A stretch of DNA of 64,000 bases from Leptodactylus fallax (Eukaryota > Chordata > Amphibia > Anura > Leptodactylidae). Location of the stretch: NCBI GenBank assembly GCA_947044405.1, contig CAMRHE010000011.1, forward strand, positions 9,919,001 to 9,983,000, in the 5' to 3' direction. How positions within the stretch are numbered: the first letter of the stretch is position 1; every line of letters begins with the position of its first letter. The notes below the pieces were generated by a model, which saw only the letters and a program-made list of their open reading frames with translations, did not search any database and had not been told where the DNA came from. The translations under genes were made by a program, and so were the position numbers. Shown piece by piece: positions 33,746 through 45,161 of the stretch.

Positions 33746-35102
33746 GTCACTCCTATATTACACTAATTTTATTAGATCCATAAGAACCAATTCCTGATGC
33801 CTATGAGACCCATTGCAGCTGGAATTGGTTCTCTAAATGAGAGATTGAGGGAATGGGTGGATACATTCACAGTTCGCTGTCATGGATATTGTACGGGACA
33901 CAAAACAATTTGACAATCAGGGCGTTGCTGTGGTCTGCACCCTAAATACCAACAACCGAATATATTTGAGAGTATAATAGTGTTATAGCATTATAGTCGT
34001 GTAGTGGTCTACTCAGTAACGCTCTAGAAATTGTGTATAGGGGGACCTGGTTCAGGGGAGTCTACCACTGGTGACACCTAGATCTAAGGTATTTCCCTAG
34101 TACTAAGAGCGACTGAGACTACTTCAGCCCTGATGCATGACTAATTATTGACACTACAGACTCATAGAGGGGCTACATTATGAGTCTAGCCAAGTTCTGG
34201 TTGAGAGGTGGAAGGTGTGTTTGCTATTTTAGCATTCAAGATCTGAGTGGGCAGCCCTAGAGTATTGTTGATTGTCTTTTATGAATTAGTGGATGTCCTT
34301 TTGTTTGTTATTTTTATATTATTTTTATTTAACGATAATAAAAGTTATGTTTTATCCTTGAAGTATAAACCATTAATTTTCTGTGAAGTGTTTATTATAA
34401 GGGATGGTATAGAACCCTCTGTGAGGGACACAAAGCATGTTTTATCAGCTTTCCAGTTTTTTATGTTGCAGGATAAATGTATGGCTTACTTGTGACATTG
34501 AAGCATTATACAATATATCAGCATTCCCCGTTATTTGGCTAATTTAGCAATTTTCTACCAACTTGATTAATAATAATTTACTTACATCTAATTTTTTTTA
34601 TGTTCAATGGATCTTATTATTTACCATTAGTTGGAGCAGCGATGGGAGCTGAATTCTCTCCATTATAACCATTTTATTTGTAGCTTGGTGGGAGGAATTT
34701 TATTAATTTACTGAATTCAATCCCTCTATTCAAGATATGATATAGTAAGGCTGCTATATCAATGATATGCTCATTGTGCGGTACCCCGGAGTTGCAGCCG
34801 TATCTGCCTTTATTAATTATGTCAACAATAACCCCTTTGGTTTATTCTTTACATATAACATTGGTGTTCATGATACTACTTTTTTGGATCATAATTTAAA
34901 GAATGTTCCTTATGCAGATCATTTTTGCACTTATCATAAGGAGACTGCAGATAATGCTATTCTTCATGCAAAATTGTGTCATCCTCCTCTCACTATTAAA
35001 GAAGTTCTTTTGGGTGAGATGATAAGAGCCAGAATAAATTGTTCTTCTGAGCAGTCTTATCTCCAGGAGACTAATTATATTTGCTCTAGATTGCGGGATT
35101 GC

Positions 35103-36141
35103 GGGGGCAGAGCCTGACGGTGGAAGGGAATGGTCGCATAGCTGCACAGCTCCAGGCCTGAGTCTCTTATAGCGACAAATTAGCGACGTGCCCGTGGATT
35201 ATATTAACCCAAAAGACACTGGGAAAGCTGCCTTACCTCTAGGGATGCCGAGAAGAAGGAAATCTGCGGTAAAGCCGAAGAAAATATCGGATTTTTACTT
35301 TCCCGACGGAGGTAGGGAAGATCAAAATGGCGGCGGCTCACACTCCAGTGGGAACAAGCTATCAAACTTAGTCATACATCCTTAAAATGCAATACTCACA
35401 TAGAAACGGCTATGAAAGTGAATTTAAGGTGGTACAGAACCCCATCCACTTTACACAGGGCATACCCGTCAGTCTCTGAGGAGTGCTGGAGAGGATGTGG
35501 AGGGAAAGGAACATTTATCCATATTTTGGGACATTGCCCCATAATTTGTGGATACTGGCATAGGGTCTTTGACATGTTATCAGAAATATTTAATTTCCGC
35601 CTCCCCTACTCCTCACCTCTGGCCATCCTATCAATTGGAATTCCTGAGGAACTGAACAAATATAAAAAACTCCTCTGTAAAATCTTGACAATAGCTAAAT
35701 TAATGTTGGTGCAAAGATGGAGATCAGTTACCCCTCCGTCAGACTCCGCATTGTTGTTGGCTATTAATACTACATATACCTATGAGAGGGTAATTGCACT
35801 GGGAAATGACTCCTATCTTAGATTTGCAAACATATGGAACGCATGGGCTAACTCTCGATTTGTTGCATAACGAGAACCAGGAAGCAGGGAGGTTTTAGGG
35901 AGTGGAAGCGGAGTGGAGCATATGAAAGGACCGTCCTTGAAATATGTCACGCTAACCCTGGAAATGTGCCTAAATGTTAGTGTTATTGTTACTGTTATCG
36001 CTTACTTAATTTCTGTTTGCTGTCTCATTGATGTACAATCCAAAGAATATGCCTTGAACAAACTATGTAAGAATGTATATCATAATGTATGTCAATATTC
36101 TTTCTCACATTTATTTTGAAAATCAATAAAAATTATTGAAA
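35103..36141 (+). mobile_element. Internally deleted L1 (5' end joined to 3' end) with 17-bp TSD
   Basis: CTAGATTGCGGGATTGC flanks both sides (35086-35102 and 36142-36158). The insert starts with the L1 5' G-run and the beginning of ORF1 (MPRRRKSAVKPKKISDFYF, from 35245). At about 35345 it jumps to the ORF2 C-terminus (35412-35870, with CWRGCGGKGTFIHILGHCPI) and ends at the normal 3' end, AATAAAAATTATTGAAA. It is thus a 1.04-kb version of the L1 family at 37877-43225 and 56031-61925. It lies within PLE #2, whose text resumes right after the TSD. Confidence 0.85.
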
Positions 36142-36747
36142 CTAGATTGCGGGATTGCAAATTGGACTTTATCAGGAGCTAAACGGATTAGTAGCTCTTA
36201 TTGCCAAGATAAACTGTTACAAAACAAGGCCATCAGAATAGTGATAAATTGTGCCTCACTTTTTTAGCACCTACTGTAAAGAATTTATACAGATCCAATC
36301 TATCATTAACAAATATTTACCTATGCTGTCACAAGATGAGGGTTTGCTGAGCATCCTACAGACTGGTGTCAGTTTTCCTCTCATAAAACCCTCACGCTGG
36401 GGATGATGTTGTCTCCTAGTATGCTACGTTATTCTAAAAAGCCAATATATCCCAGTGGACATTGCTAAGCTTATTGATTGTACTGCAATTACCATGTTCA
36501 AGTGCCAAATGTATATAGCTTTAAATAGGCTGGTCTACTGAGGATGGGCAATTGAGCCTGTGAAAGAAATAATGTTTCAGTTGATTGAATGGATTAATGA
36601 TTAAACATAATTTTGCTATATCTTAAATCTTTTATGTTCTGATATTTCCAGTGTCAAAGGCTTTGATATAAAAATATATTTTTGTCTAGACTTTAATCCT
36701 AAAACTGGTGAATACATTAGATTTGCACAGAAATACAAATAAGGAGC

Positions 36748-37036
36748 TGTTGGAATAATGTTTATTATTGCCTGTATTGCAGCAACTACTGTTTATACGT
36801 TTATAACTGCATAAGCTTCTGTCTCTAGGCATAGTGTTAAGTTGTTAATAAAGCTCTGTTAAAAAGGTGGGGGCTAGAGTAACAAAACCAGGAAGTTCCT
36901 CTCTGAGGAACATGGTGCTCACAGACAAGTAGCTGAGATCATAAGTTACAGAATACAGTGTATTATTCTTGTTCCTCAATAAATATCTGTTTACTGCTGA
37001 ACGCCTGGACAGTGAAAGATTAATCTGCTGCCAACA
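36748..37036 (+). repeat. 5' LTR of copia #2
   Basis: 289 bp, TGTTGGAATAATG...GCTGCCAACA. It contains GTTAATAAAGCTCTG and TCAATAAATATCTG, possible polyadenylation signals. Confidence 0.88.
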
Positions 37037-37050
37037 GGTTATGGGCCCAG
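37037..37050 (+). promoter_or_regulatory. Primer-binding site of copia #2
   Basis: GGTTATGGGCCCAG directly after the LTR, identical to copia #1 and complementary to the anticodon arm of initiator tRNA-Met. Confidence 0.75.
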
Positions 37051-37105
37051 ATACCCCTAGATACCCAGAGCCACAGAAAGAAAAGAAAAACAACAGTGAT
37101 CCAAG

Positions 37106-37876
37106 ATGGCCACCAGCAGCAACTCTATGAAGCTCACAGTGCCAAACCTGAATAATCAGAACTATCAATCCTGGAAATTCAAGATAAAGATGCTGCTGAT
37201 AAGAGAAGGTATGTGGAATTACACACAGGAGTCTAAACCTGACCCAGTAACAGATGACTCGATAGAGAAGGATCAGAAAGCACAAAGCACTATATCCCTC
37301 AGCATAGATGATGATCAGATTGTACATGTATGCAAATGTGAAACTGCAAAAGAAATGTGGGAGCAGCTGCAGAAAGTGCATGAAAGGATAAATCTCTCAA
37401 TAAGCTATATCTAATGAGAAAGCTGTACCAGTCTAAGCTAAATAGGAACAGTGATATGCAGGACTATATAAGAAACACTTTAGAAATTGTGGAGCACTTA
37501 CATGGCATTGGAGAAGATCTCAAAGATTTACATATTGCTGCACTACTATTAAGCGGTCTTCCAGAAAGCTATGGCATGCTTGTAACCGCACTAGATGTGC
37601 GCATAGATAATGAGTTCACACTGGAGTATGTCAGAGGAAAGCTTATAGATGAATACAAGCGGAAGACAGAGAGTGTATGCAGCGCTGGGGTATCTAAAGC
37701 AGAATCTGTTTTAAAAGTCCAAGCTCTACCCGAAAATAAAAGTCATTTGAAAGAAACACGTGAGTGTTTTGTATGCAAGAAAACAGGGCACCTAAAAGCT
37801 GACTGCAGAGTCTGGAAAGCTAGGATGAATCATCTGAAAAAGCAAAATCATCAAAGGGTTAAAAGTGCCATCACTG
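37106..37876 (+). pseudogene. gag of copia #2 with one frameshift, cut off by L1
   Basis: Frame 37106-37414 starts MATSSNSMKLTVPNLNNQNY, the copia gag N-terminus; a single-base shift at about 37400 leads into 37414-37876, which ends with zinc knuckle CFVCKKTGHLKADC (about 37766-37810). The frame then runs into the G-run at the L1 5' end. Gag would package element RNA into particles; this copy cannot make a full product. Confidence 0.8.
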
Positions 37877-38023
37877 GGGGGGGGGGGCGGGCCTAGCTGT
37901 GGACTGCAATGGCCGCATAGTCTCAGAGCTCTTGGTCTGAGTCTAACACAGCGACATTATAGGTGACGAACCCGTTGCCTTTGGGCACAGAATTTTACAG
38001 CAAAAAGTGCCTTACCTTCGGGG

Positions 38024-39311
38024 ATGCCGAGAAGGAAAAAGTCGGCGGTGAGACCGCATAAAATCTTGGATTTCTATTTCCCCCATGGGGGGGGGGGGGA
38101 GGACCAGCATGGAGAAGGCCCGCGCCTGGAAACAGAATCTAGGGCCTCGACTCCACCGCGCGACCGTCCGGAGGAAACAAGCGCGCTCTCCGCTCACAAG
38201 AGAGCGCTCTAAGCTCCATCCTTACCGCAGCTGCTGGACGGCGCGGCCGCGGAGCTACCTGGGCCTTCTCCCCGGCAGGCCGGGGCCTACAATGGAAGCG
38301 GGCCTCCGCAGGTCGGCGCTTCGGGATCTGCGGGCCTATCCGGCCTGGGGACACACCAGTCGCCTACCGACAGCTCGGCTAAGCAGAGACCAAGACTCCA
38401 GGATAGCGACTCCCAGGATGGCGAGGTGAGCAACAATGTGCAGCCTACCCCCCCCATCCACTGATTTTTTTGCAGAAATCCCAGAGACAGAGAACCCACT
38501 CACTGAGGCCTCTATGAAATATATGCTCATGGCTTTCTGCAAATCATTAAAAACGGACATGTCTCTCATGGTAAAGCCGTTAGATAGAGATATTCAGGAA
38601 CTGAAAAACCGTACAGTTCATGTTGAATCCAAAATGGCGGAATTTGCGACATCACACAATGCATTAATAGATGCTTACTATGAGATGGAGTCGGATGTGT
38701 CGTTTTTGAAAGCTAAAGTAGCAGACTTAGAGGATCGCTCACGGAGAAATAATCTGAAATTTAGAGGGATTCCGGAGTCGTGCTCCGCGAATAATTTGAC
38801 GACGTTCCTCCAAGATCTGATCCGCTCGCTCCTACCGAATCTTACAGAGATGGATTTAATTATTGATAGAGCTCATAGAGTCCCCAAGCCATCTCATCTA
38901 GATGAAGAAATACCCAGGGATGTTCTTGCTAAAATCCATTTTTATCGCACCAAAGATATGGTTTTGATGACTTCCCGAAAGCTGGGGCACTTACCTGAAC
39001 CATATCACAAAGTATCTATTTACTCGGATCTATCAGCCACGACACTGCAATTGAGGCGGCAATTCATCCCTATTACAGCAGCTTTACGCCAGCACCACAT
39101 TTTATACAAGTGGGGATTTCCGGTCCGTGTGATCATTACCCGAGACAACACGGTGCATGCCGTTAAAACTTTGGAAGAAGGAAATCGTCTGCTTCACAAA
39201 TGGAACATTCCGATTGTCGAGATACCACCCAAACAACCACCTGGTCCTGTGTCGGATGGTTGGCACCAAGTGAGGGCCCAAAGACGTCCACGCAAAGGGC
39301 TACAAAGCTAA
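38024..39311 (+). pseudogene. L1 ORF1 protein, N-terminal frameshift
   Basis: The start (38024) reads MPRRKKSAVRPHKILDFYF, as in the sister copies, but the frame changes within the following GC-rich stretch (a G-run at 38088-38098 is a likely slip site). The open part, 38436-39311, has a predicted coiled coil (to about LKAKVADLEDRSRRNNLKF), the RRM-like domain RGIPESCSANN...IDRAHRVPK, and the C-terminal domain with YHKVSIYSDLSATTLQLRR. ORF1p is the RNA-binding chaperone of the L1 particle. ORF2 follows after 146 bp. Confidence 0.75.
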
Positions 39312-39457
39312 AGACTCACCTTTTCTTGGATTTCGTATGTCCACTGTCGTTGAACTTATCCCCCCAGGATTACGACAGCCGCTGGTCTGCTGTACCATAC
39401 TCTTTTTTTTTTTAAGTGGTTGTGGTAAGAATCTCAAAGCATTTCTAACTGTGTATC

Positions 39458-42400
39458 ATGGTACTTAAGATTATGTCCATGAATGTCAGAGGTTTGAACT
39501 CCCCTCAGAAAAGAGCCAATTTATGGCGTGAGGCCCGAGGGCAGAACTGTGACATTCTTGCACTACAAGAGACACATCTTTTAAGGGCAGACGCTTTTCA
39601 CATTAATCACCCAGCATACCCACATGTGTTTCATGCTCACTACCCCTCAAAACGTAGGGGCACATTGATTGGAATTAAGGACTCGGTAGCGTTTCAATTG
39701 TTATCTCAATACGCTGACCCAGGAGGGCGATTTGTTATAGTAGTATGCATTATTAACAATGTCACCTATACGCTGGTATCAGTCTATGCCCCAAATAGGA
39801 AACAGGTGGCATTTCTAGGGAGACTAGTGAGGGCGGTAGGAAAGAGGAAGCAGGGATGTTTAATATTAATGGGAGACTTCAATATGGCCCCGGACCCGCA
39901 AGTAGATACCACGTCTGGTATACTAACACGTCACCCCTCCTTATCACAGGCTATATGGTGCTAAGAACTATTTGACATCTGGCGTATCTTGCATAATTCT
40001 GAAAGAGATTATACGTATCATTCCACGGTACATAATAGCTATTCACGAATAGACTTGTTCCTGGTTGAGCAATCTAGCATTCCCCTTGCTAAGCAGTCCG
40101 AGATATCTCAAATAACTTGGTCAGACCATGCAGCGATAACCCTGTCCATAGCTGAAAAATACGAAGCTGCTAGAACATATCTGTGGAGGTGTAGTGACTT
40201 TTTAATGTCACAGCCAAAGTTAAAAGCAACGGTAGAGAATGACTTGAAGGAATTCTTTCAGATTAATGCCCCCTCTGCTCCTGGCCCTAAAATATTGTGG
40301 AATTCTCACAAGGCCTTTATTAGGGGAACGTTTATTCGCCTAGGGCATATTGAAAAGAAAAATAGGATGGCAGAAATAGATCGTCTGCTCCGTCAGATAA
40401 GAATTATAGACACCAGCAATAAACAATCTCCGTCTCACTCACGAGCAACGGAATTAATAGCTTTACGCCAGAGGTTAACTGCTTGCCTATTGCATAAATA
40501 TGAGAAAAACCTGAAAAAGATTAGAGCCACATATTACTCTCAATCTAACAAGGTGGGCAAACTTCTAGCATCCAAGCTGAAACAAAAGCAGGCAAAATCC
40601 AGGATTCCATTTATGTATAGCAAGGATGGTACATACAAAATCTATGACCCTATTGGCATTGCTAACGCCTTTAAACATTTTTATGAAGGCCTTTACAACC
40701 TAGCGGACGACTCCTCGACAGTCCCCCCGACAACCCAGGATATTGAACGATTCCTCAAGGCGGCTCAACTACCCGCACTCACGGAGTCACAGCTGGACTC
40801 CTTGAACGCGCCTATTACCTCAGCAGAATTATTATCCATCATTAAATCATTGCCATCACATGAGTCTCCGGGCCCTGACGGCCTTACTAATGAATATTAT
40901 AAATGCTTTTTCCCAGCCCTGATGAGCCCACTGCTGTCATTTCTGACGGCCGTGGTTGATTCTGGGGTCATCCCAAAAGAAAATCAAGAAGCCCTGATAG
41001 TTACGTTGCCAAAGCCTGGCAAACCCGCCACTAGCCCCCAGAACTTCAGACCAATATCGCTATTGAACACAGATTTAAAAATCTACGCTAAATTAATAGC
41101 GAGCCGACTGGCAGTCTGTCTCCCAAGTTTGATAAATTATGATCAAGTGGGATTTGTTAAAGGGAGACAATCATATGATAATTCCAGACGTATATTGAAT
41201 ATAATACACCATGTCGACTCTAGAAAGGAAAAGGCGGTGATCCTTGCATTGGACGCAGAGAAGGCGTTCGACCGCATTTGCTGGTCGTATGCCTTTTCGG
41301 TGCTTAGAAGTATGGGGTTTTCTGAAGCTATCTTGAGAGCGATTGAGGTGTTATACTCAGCACCTTCTGCGAAGGTGTTCACTAACGGAGTAGTCTCGGA
41401 TCCATTCCTCATTACGAATGGGACCAGACAGGGGTGCCCCCTATCACCCCTGATATTTGTTCTTTCTATAGAGCCTTTAGCCCAAATACTCAGATTGAAC
41501 TCGAGAGTGGGAGGCATTGACATAGGAGGTAAATCTCACCTTATATCATTATACGCTGATGATATTATCCTCACTCTGTCTAATCCGCAACTATCTATTC
41601 CTCATCTTATGGACACTATTAGTACTTTTGGGCAATTATCATTTTATAAATTAAACATGGCCAAATCACAGGCATTACCTTTCAATGTCCCTCCACCCTT
41701 GCTCCAGCATCTACAATCGACTTATGATTTTGATTGGAGGAAGGACAGTGTTCAGTATTTGGGGATACAGGTGACAACATCATTAGGAACCCTCTACAAA
41801 AGTAACTATATCCCAATGTTAAAAATATTGCAAGAAGAGACCGAACGAATGTCTCAAATGGATGTTTCTTGGATAGGACGGGTAACGGCTTTTAAGATGC
41901 TGCTATTGCCTAGACTATTGTACTTGTTCCGTACGCTCCCAATATCCATTCCGGTTTCCTTTTTTGAGACAGCACAAAAGGTGATTTCAAAATATGTGTG
42001 GAATGGTAGGAGACCTAGAATCAATAAAAGCTTTTTATTTAAGCAACGAGAGGCAGGAGGGTTGGGAGTACCAGTGGTGAGGAATTACTATATAGCATCA
42101 CTGGTCACTCAGTGTGCAAGGTGGAAGTCAATGGATACCTCAGTTCCATGGCTACATATAGAGCAGGCGTTTATATCTCCCCTAAAGTTGGAAGATGCGC
42201 TGTGGCTGCCCTTCTGCAACATTCCGGCTCCGGGATCCTTCTCCCCAGTCATGTGCGCTTTGCTAATGGCATGGAAGCTAATCCATGGGAAAGCAAACCC
42301 AGTGAAACATTTTCATATTGCAGAAATGCCTCTGTCATTGATGGCTTGGATGATTGATGGCATGGGGGTCTCGGGTTGGGAATTGAGGGGGATCACGCAG

Positions 42401-43213
42401 ATTTCTCAACTATACTCTGACTCTAATCAGCCTATACCGTTTGTGGATTTTAGACAAAAATACGGAATCCACGTAGGCGATTTCCTTAAATATTTTCAGA
42501 TATGGCACTTCATATCTAAACACCCTGTGACGACCCTGCCCCATAATGGTTCACTTTTTGCTTGGTTGCCGACCAATGTGAGGGGATTACGATTTCTTTA
42601 TGATAAAATGGATGGAGTTTTGATTTTTACTAGATCCACTCCGTTCCGTTGTTGGGAGAGAGATTTGGGAATGGTCATTACTCCAGACGACTGGCAACGA
42701 ACGATTAAACTGATCCATCTGTCTTTAAAATGTAGCACCCACATAGAGACAGCAATGAAGGTCACTTTACGGTGGTATAGAACTCCATCTACTTTGCAGT
42801 TAGCGTATCCCTCCATGTCTGGGAATTGTTGGAGGGGATGTGGAGACAGAGGAACCCTTCTTCACATTCTGGGAACTTGCCCTATAATTCGTGGTTACTG
42901 GGATAGTGTCTTTGAAATGCTCTCTGAATTGTTTGATGTACGTCTCCCTCCTACTGCACATATGGCGATTTTGCTACTTGGCATTCCCGGAGAACTGAAT
43001 AGGCATAAGCAACTTATTTGTAAAATTCTAACGATGGCTAAACTAATGTTGGTACAGAGATGGAGGGCAACAGCCTCCCCGCCTATGTCGGCCCTGTTAC
43101 TAGCCATTAACAACACATATTCTTATGAAAGGGTGATCGCAATGGGTAATTACTCGTTTCATAGATTCGAAATAATTTGGGATGCGTGGATACATTCTAG
43201 ATTTGTCACGTAA
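39458..43213 (+). pseudogene. L1 ORF2 (endonuclease-RT), 1251 codons with one in-frame stop
   Basis: One frame runs from 39458 to 43213, interrupted only by TAA at 39962-39964; the stop splits it into 168 and 1074 residues (restart Met at 39989). Endonuclease motifs: NVRGLNSPQKR, ALQETHLL, SVYAPNRKQ, MGDFNMAPD, and SDHAAI after the stop. RT motifs: SPGPDGLTNEYYK, LPKPGKPATSPQNFRPISLL, LDAEKAFDRICW, GTRQGCPLSPLIFVLSIEP and the catalytic box LYADDIIL (about 41550-41573). The C-terminal cysteine motif is CWRGCGDRGTLLHILGTC (42829-42882). At the stop, copy 2 has a histidine codon. It is the best-preserved large protein frame of the window. Confidence 0.85.
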
Positions 43214-43289
43214 AAAGAATTGAATGGTATTTGAAACCCAATAGAGGAAGTTGGGACAGAAATAGAGAGGGATATGAAGCTCGCCAACC

Positions 43290-44554
43290 CCGTCGAAAGA
43301 CCACGTTCAGGACTCTATTAGCTGTATCTGCTATACAAAGGATGTCTGTCAGACATTTGGATATCAAAACTGCCTTTCTAAATGGTGACATTGAGGAGGA
43401 TTTGTACATGACTCAACCTGAGGGTTATATCATAAAAGGTGAAGAAAACCTCGTTTGTAAACTACAAAAATCTCTCTATGGTCTTAAGCAATTGGCAAGA
43501 GCATGGAATACCAAAATAAACAAAGTCTTATTGGAAGAAGGATTTAAGAGAGGTCAAGCAGACCCATGCCTATACACAAAGTGTACAGATGGAAAGTGGA
43601 TGTATATTCTCTTATATGTAGACGATGTGATTGTCGTACATGAAGAAGAAACAGAAATTGCAAAAATGACTGAAATTCTGAATCAGCATTTTGAAGCAAA
43701 AGACCTTGGAATTGTTACATATTATTTAGGCATCCAGATCCAGAGAGAAGAAGATGGAAGTTTTCTTCTAAACCAAAGTGCAAAAATCAACTCAATCCTC
43801 AACCAGTTTGGAATGTCAGAAGCAAAAGGTATATCAACCCCAATGGAGTCATCCTACCTAAGATTGGAAGGAGAAGATGATCTGTTACCAAACAATGAGA
43901 AATACAGACAGGTAGTGGGGGCACTTCTATACATAACAACTATGACTCGACCAGATATCGCAGCAGCAGTGGGTATTCTCTGCAGACATGTGGAAAAACT
44001 GCGCCAAAGAGACTGGAATCCTGTTAAGAGAATTCTCCGATATTTGAAAGAAACTCAAGACATAAGTTTAAGAATGTCTTCAACAGGAGATCTAAAACTC
44101 ACAGGCTATGTGGATGCAGACTGGGCTAATGATTCAAGTGATCGTAAGTCAACAAGTGGGTACTTGTTCAAGCTTGGAGAACGTTCTATCTCTTGGTCCA
44201 GCAGAAAACAGGTATCTGTTGCCTTATCATCTACAGAAGCAGAATATGTGTCTGCGGCCTACACAAGTCAAGAGATCACTTGGCTAAACCAGTTGTTAAA
44301 GGATTTTGGCAAGCCGTCAACTCAGCCGACGATGTATGAAGATAACCAAGGATGCATTAAACTTGCAAGCAGTGAAAAGATCAGTGCAAGAACCAAGCAC
44401 ATCGGCGTTAAACATCACCACCTGCGTGATTTTATAGAACGTGGTATCATCGAATTTATTGATAAACTGACAAGATGGTGGCTGATATTATGACAAAGCC
44501 ATTGCCAAGAACCAAGTTAGAAGAGTTCAGAACCTTAATGGGACTCACTATATA
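43290..44554 (+). pseudogene. copia #2 RT (from mid-domain) and RNase H
   Basis: The frame enters copia sequence at about 43290 (KTTFRTLLAV, LDIKTAFLNGD), then has LVCKLQKSLYGLKQ, the RT box LLYVDDVIVV (43606-43635), YLGIQIQREEDGSF, and RNase H with GYVDADWANDSSDRKSTSGY, STEAEYVSAA and a C-terminal SARTKHI. A shift near 44465 makes the frame end early at 44493; in another frame the normal C-terminus (DIMTKPLPRTKLEEF) continues to about 44554. The first 60 codons of the listed open frame (from 43231) are L1-derived junction sequence. Confidence 0.82.
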
Positions 44555-44573
44555 AGTAGTTGTTGAGTGGGGG

Positions 44574-44900
44574 TGTTGAAATAATGTTTATTATTGCCTG
44601 TATTGCAGCAACTACTGTTTATACGTTTATAACTGCATAAGCTTCTGTCTCTAGGCATAGCGTTAAGTTGTTAATAAAGCTCTGTTAAAAAGGTGGGGGC
44701 TAGAGTAACAAAACCAGGAAGTTCCTCTCTGTTTTTTTTTTTTTTTTTTTGTAGCTACAGCATAGAGCAGAGCACATGTTGCTCACAGACAAGTAGCTGA
44801 GATCATAAGTTACAGAATACAGTGTATTATTCTTCTTCCTCAATAAATATCTGTTTACTGTTGAACGCCTGGACAGTCAAAGATTAATCCGCTGCCAACA
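44574..44900 (+). repeat. 3' LTR of copia #2
   Basis: 327 bp, the partner of 36748-37036, with an extra stretch that includes a T-run at 44732-44750. TSD GGAGC follows. Confidence 0.88.
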
Positions 44901-44905
44901 GGAGC

Positions 44906-45161
44906 TCACTCCTGAGTCTTATTTCCTGTGGCAAGATCAAGGGCACTCCAAACCCCATCTGGTTCAGGAGGGCTAAAGACCATTGTATCAGGGGGAAGAT
45001 TTATATATATATATATATATATGTCCCTTGCTAAGAGGCTTTAAAACCATGAATAGCGTTTTGCACCATAGCTCCATAACAACTGGGTCTTTGCTATTTT
45101 ATACAGCAGGGACCTGGCAGTAGAGTCCATGATTGGAGATGGTTTCAGTCATAGACAATTA
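44906..45161. other. Unassigned spacer with a (TA)n run
   Basis: No gene is visible. A (TA)n microsatellite lies at 45000-45022. This should be the sequence that was contiguous with 36742 before copia #2 inserted, so it may be PLE #2 tail. Confidence 0.4.

Larger units (their letters stand above)
37877..43225 (+). mobile_element. Near-full-length L1-group LINE (L1 copy 1) inside copia #2, 3' UTR missing
   Basis: It begins at a G-run (37877) with the same 5' leader as the copies at 35103 and 56031, then ORF1 and ORF2. It stops soon after ORF2 (about 43225), without the AATAAAAATTATTGAAA end of the other copies. After a short junction, copia RT starts mid-domain. So after insertion into copia gag, a deletion probably removed the L1 3' UTR together with copia protease, integrase and part of RT. 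No TSD can therefore be seen. Confidence 0.82.
36748..44900 (+). mobile_element. Ty1/copia LTR element #2, interior replaced by an L1
   Basis: LTRs are 36748-37036 and 44574-44900, both TGTTG...CCAACA; GGAGC flanks both sides (36743-36747 and 44901-44905). They differ at roughly seven bases plus an insertion with a T-run in the right copy, so this insertion is older than copia #1. A primer site identical to copia #1 follows the left LTR, and GTGGGGG precedes the right one. Inside are gag up to just past the zinc knuckle, then an L1 (37877-43225), then RT from mid-domain to RNase H. Protease, integrase and the first part of RT are absent. Confidence 0.88.
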
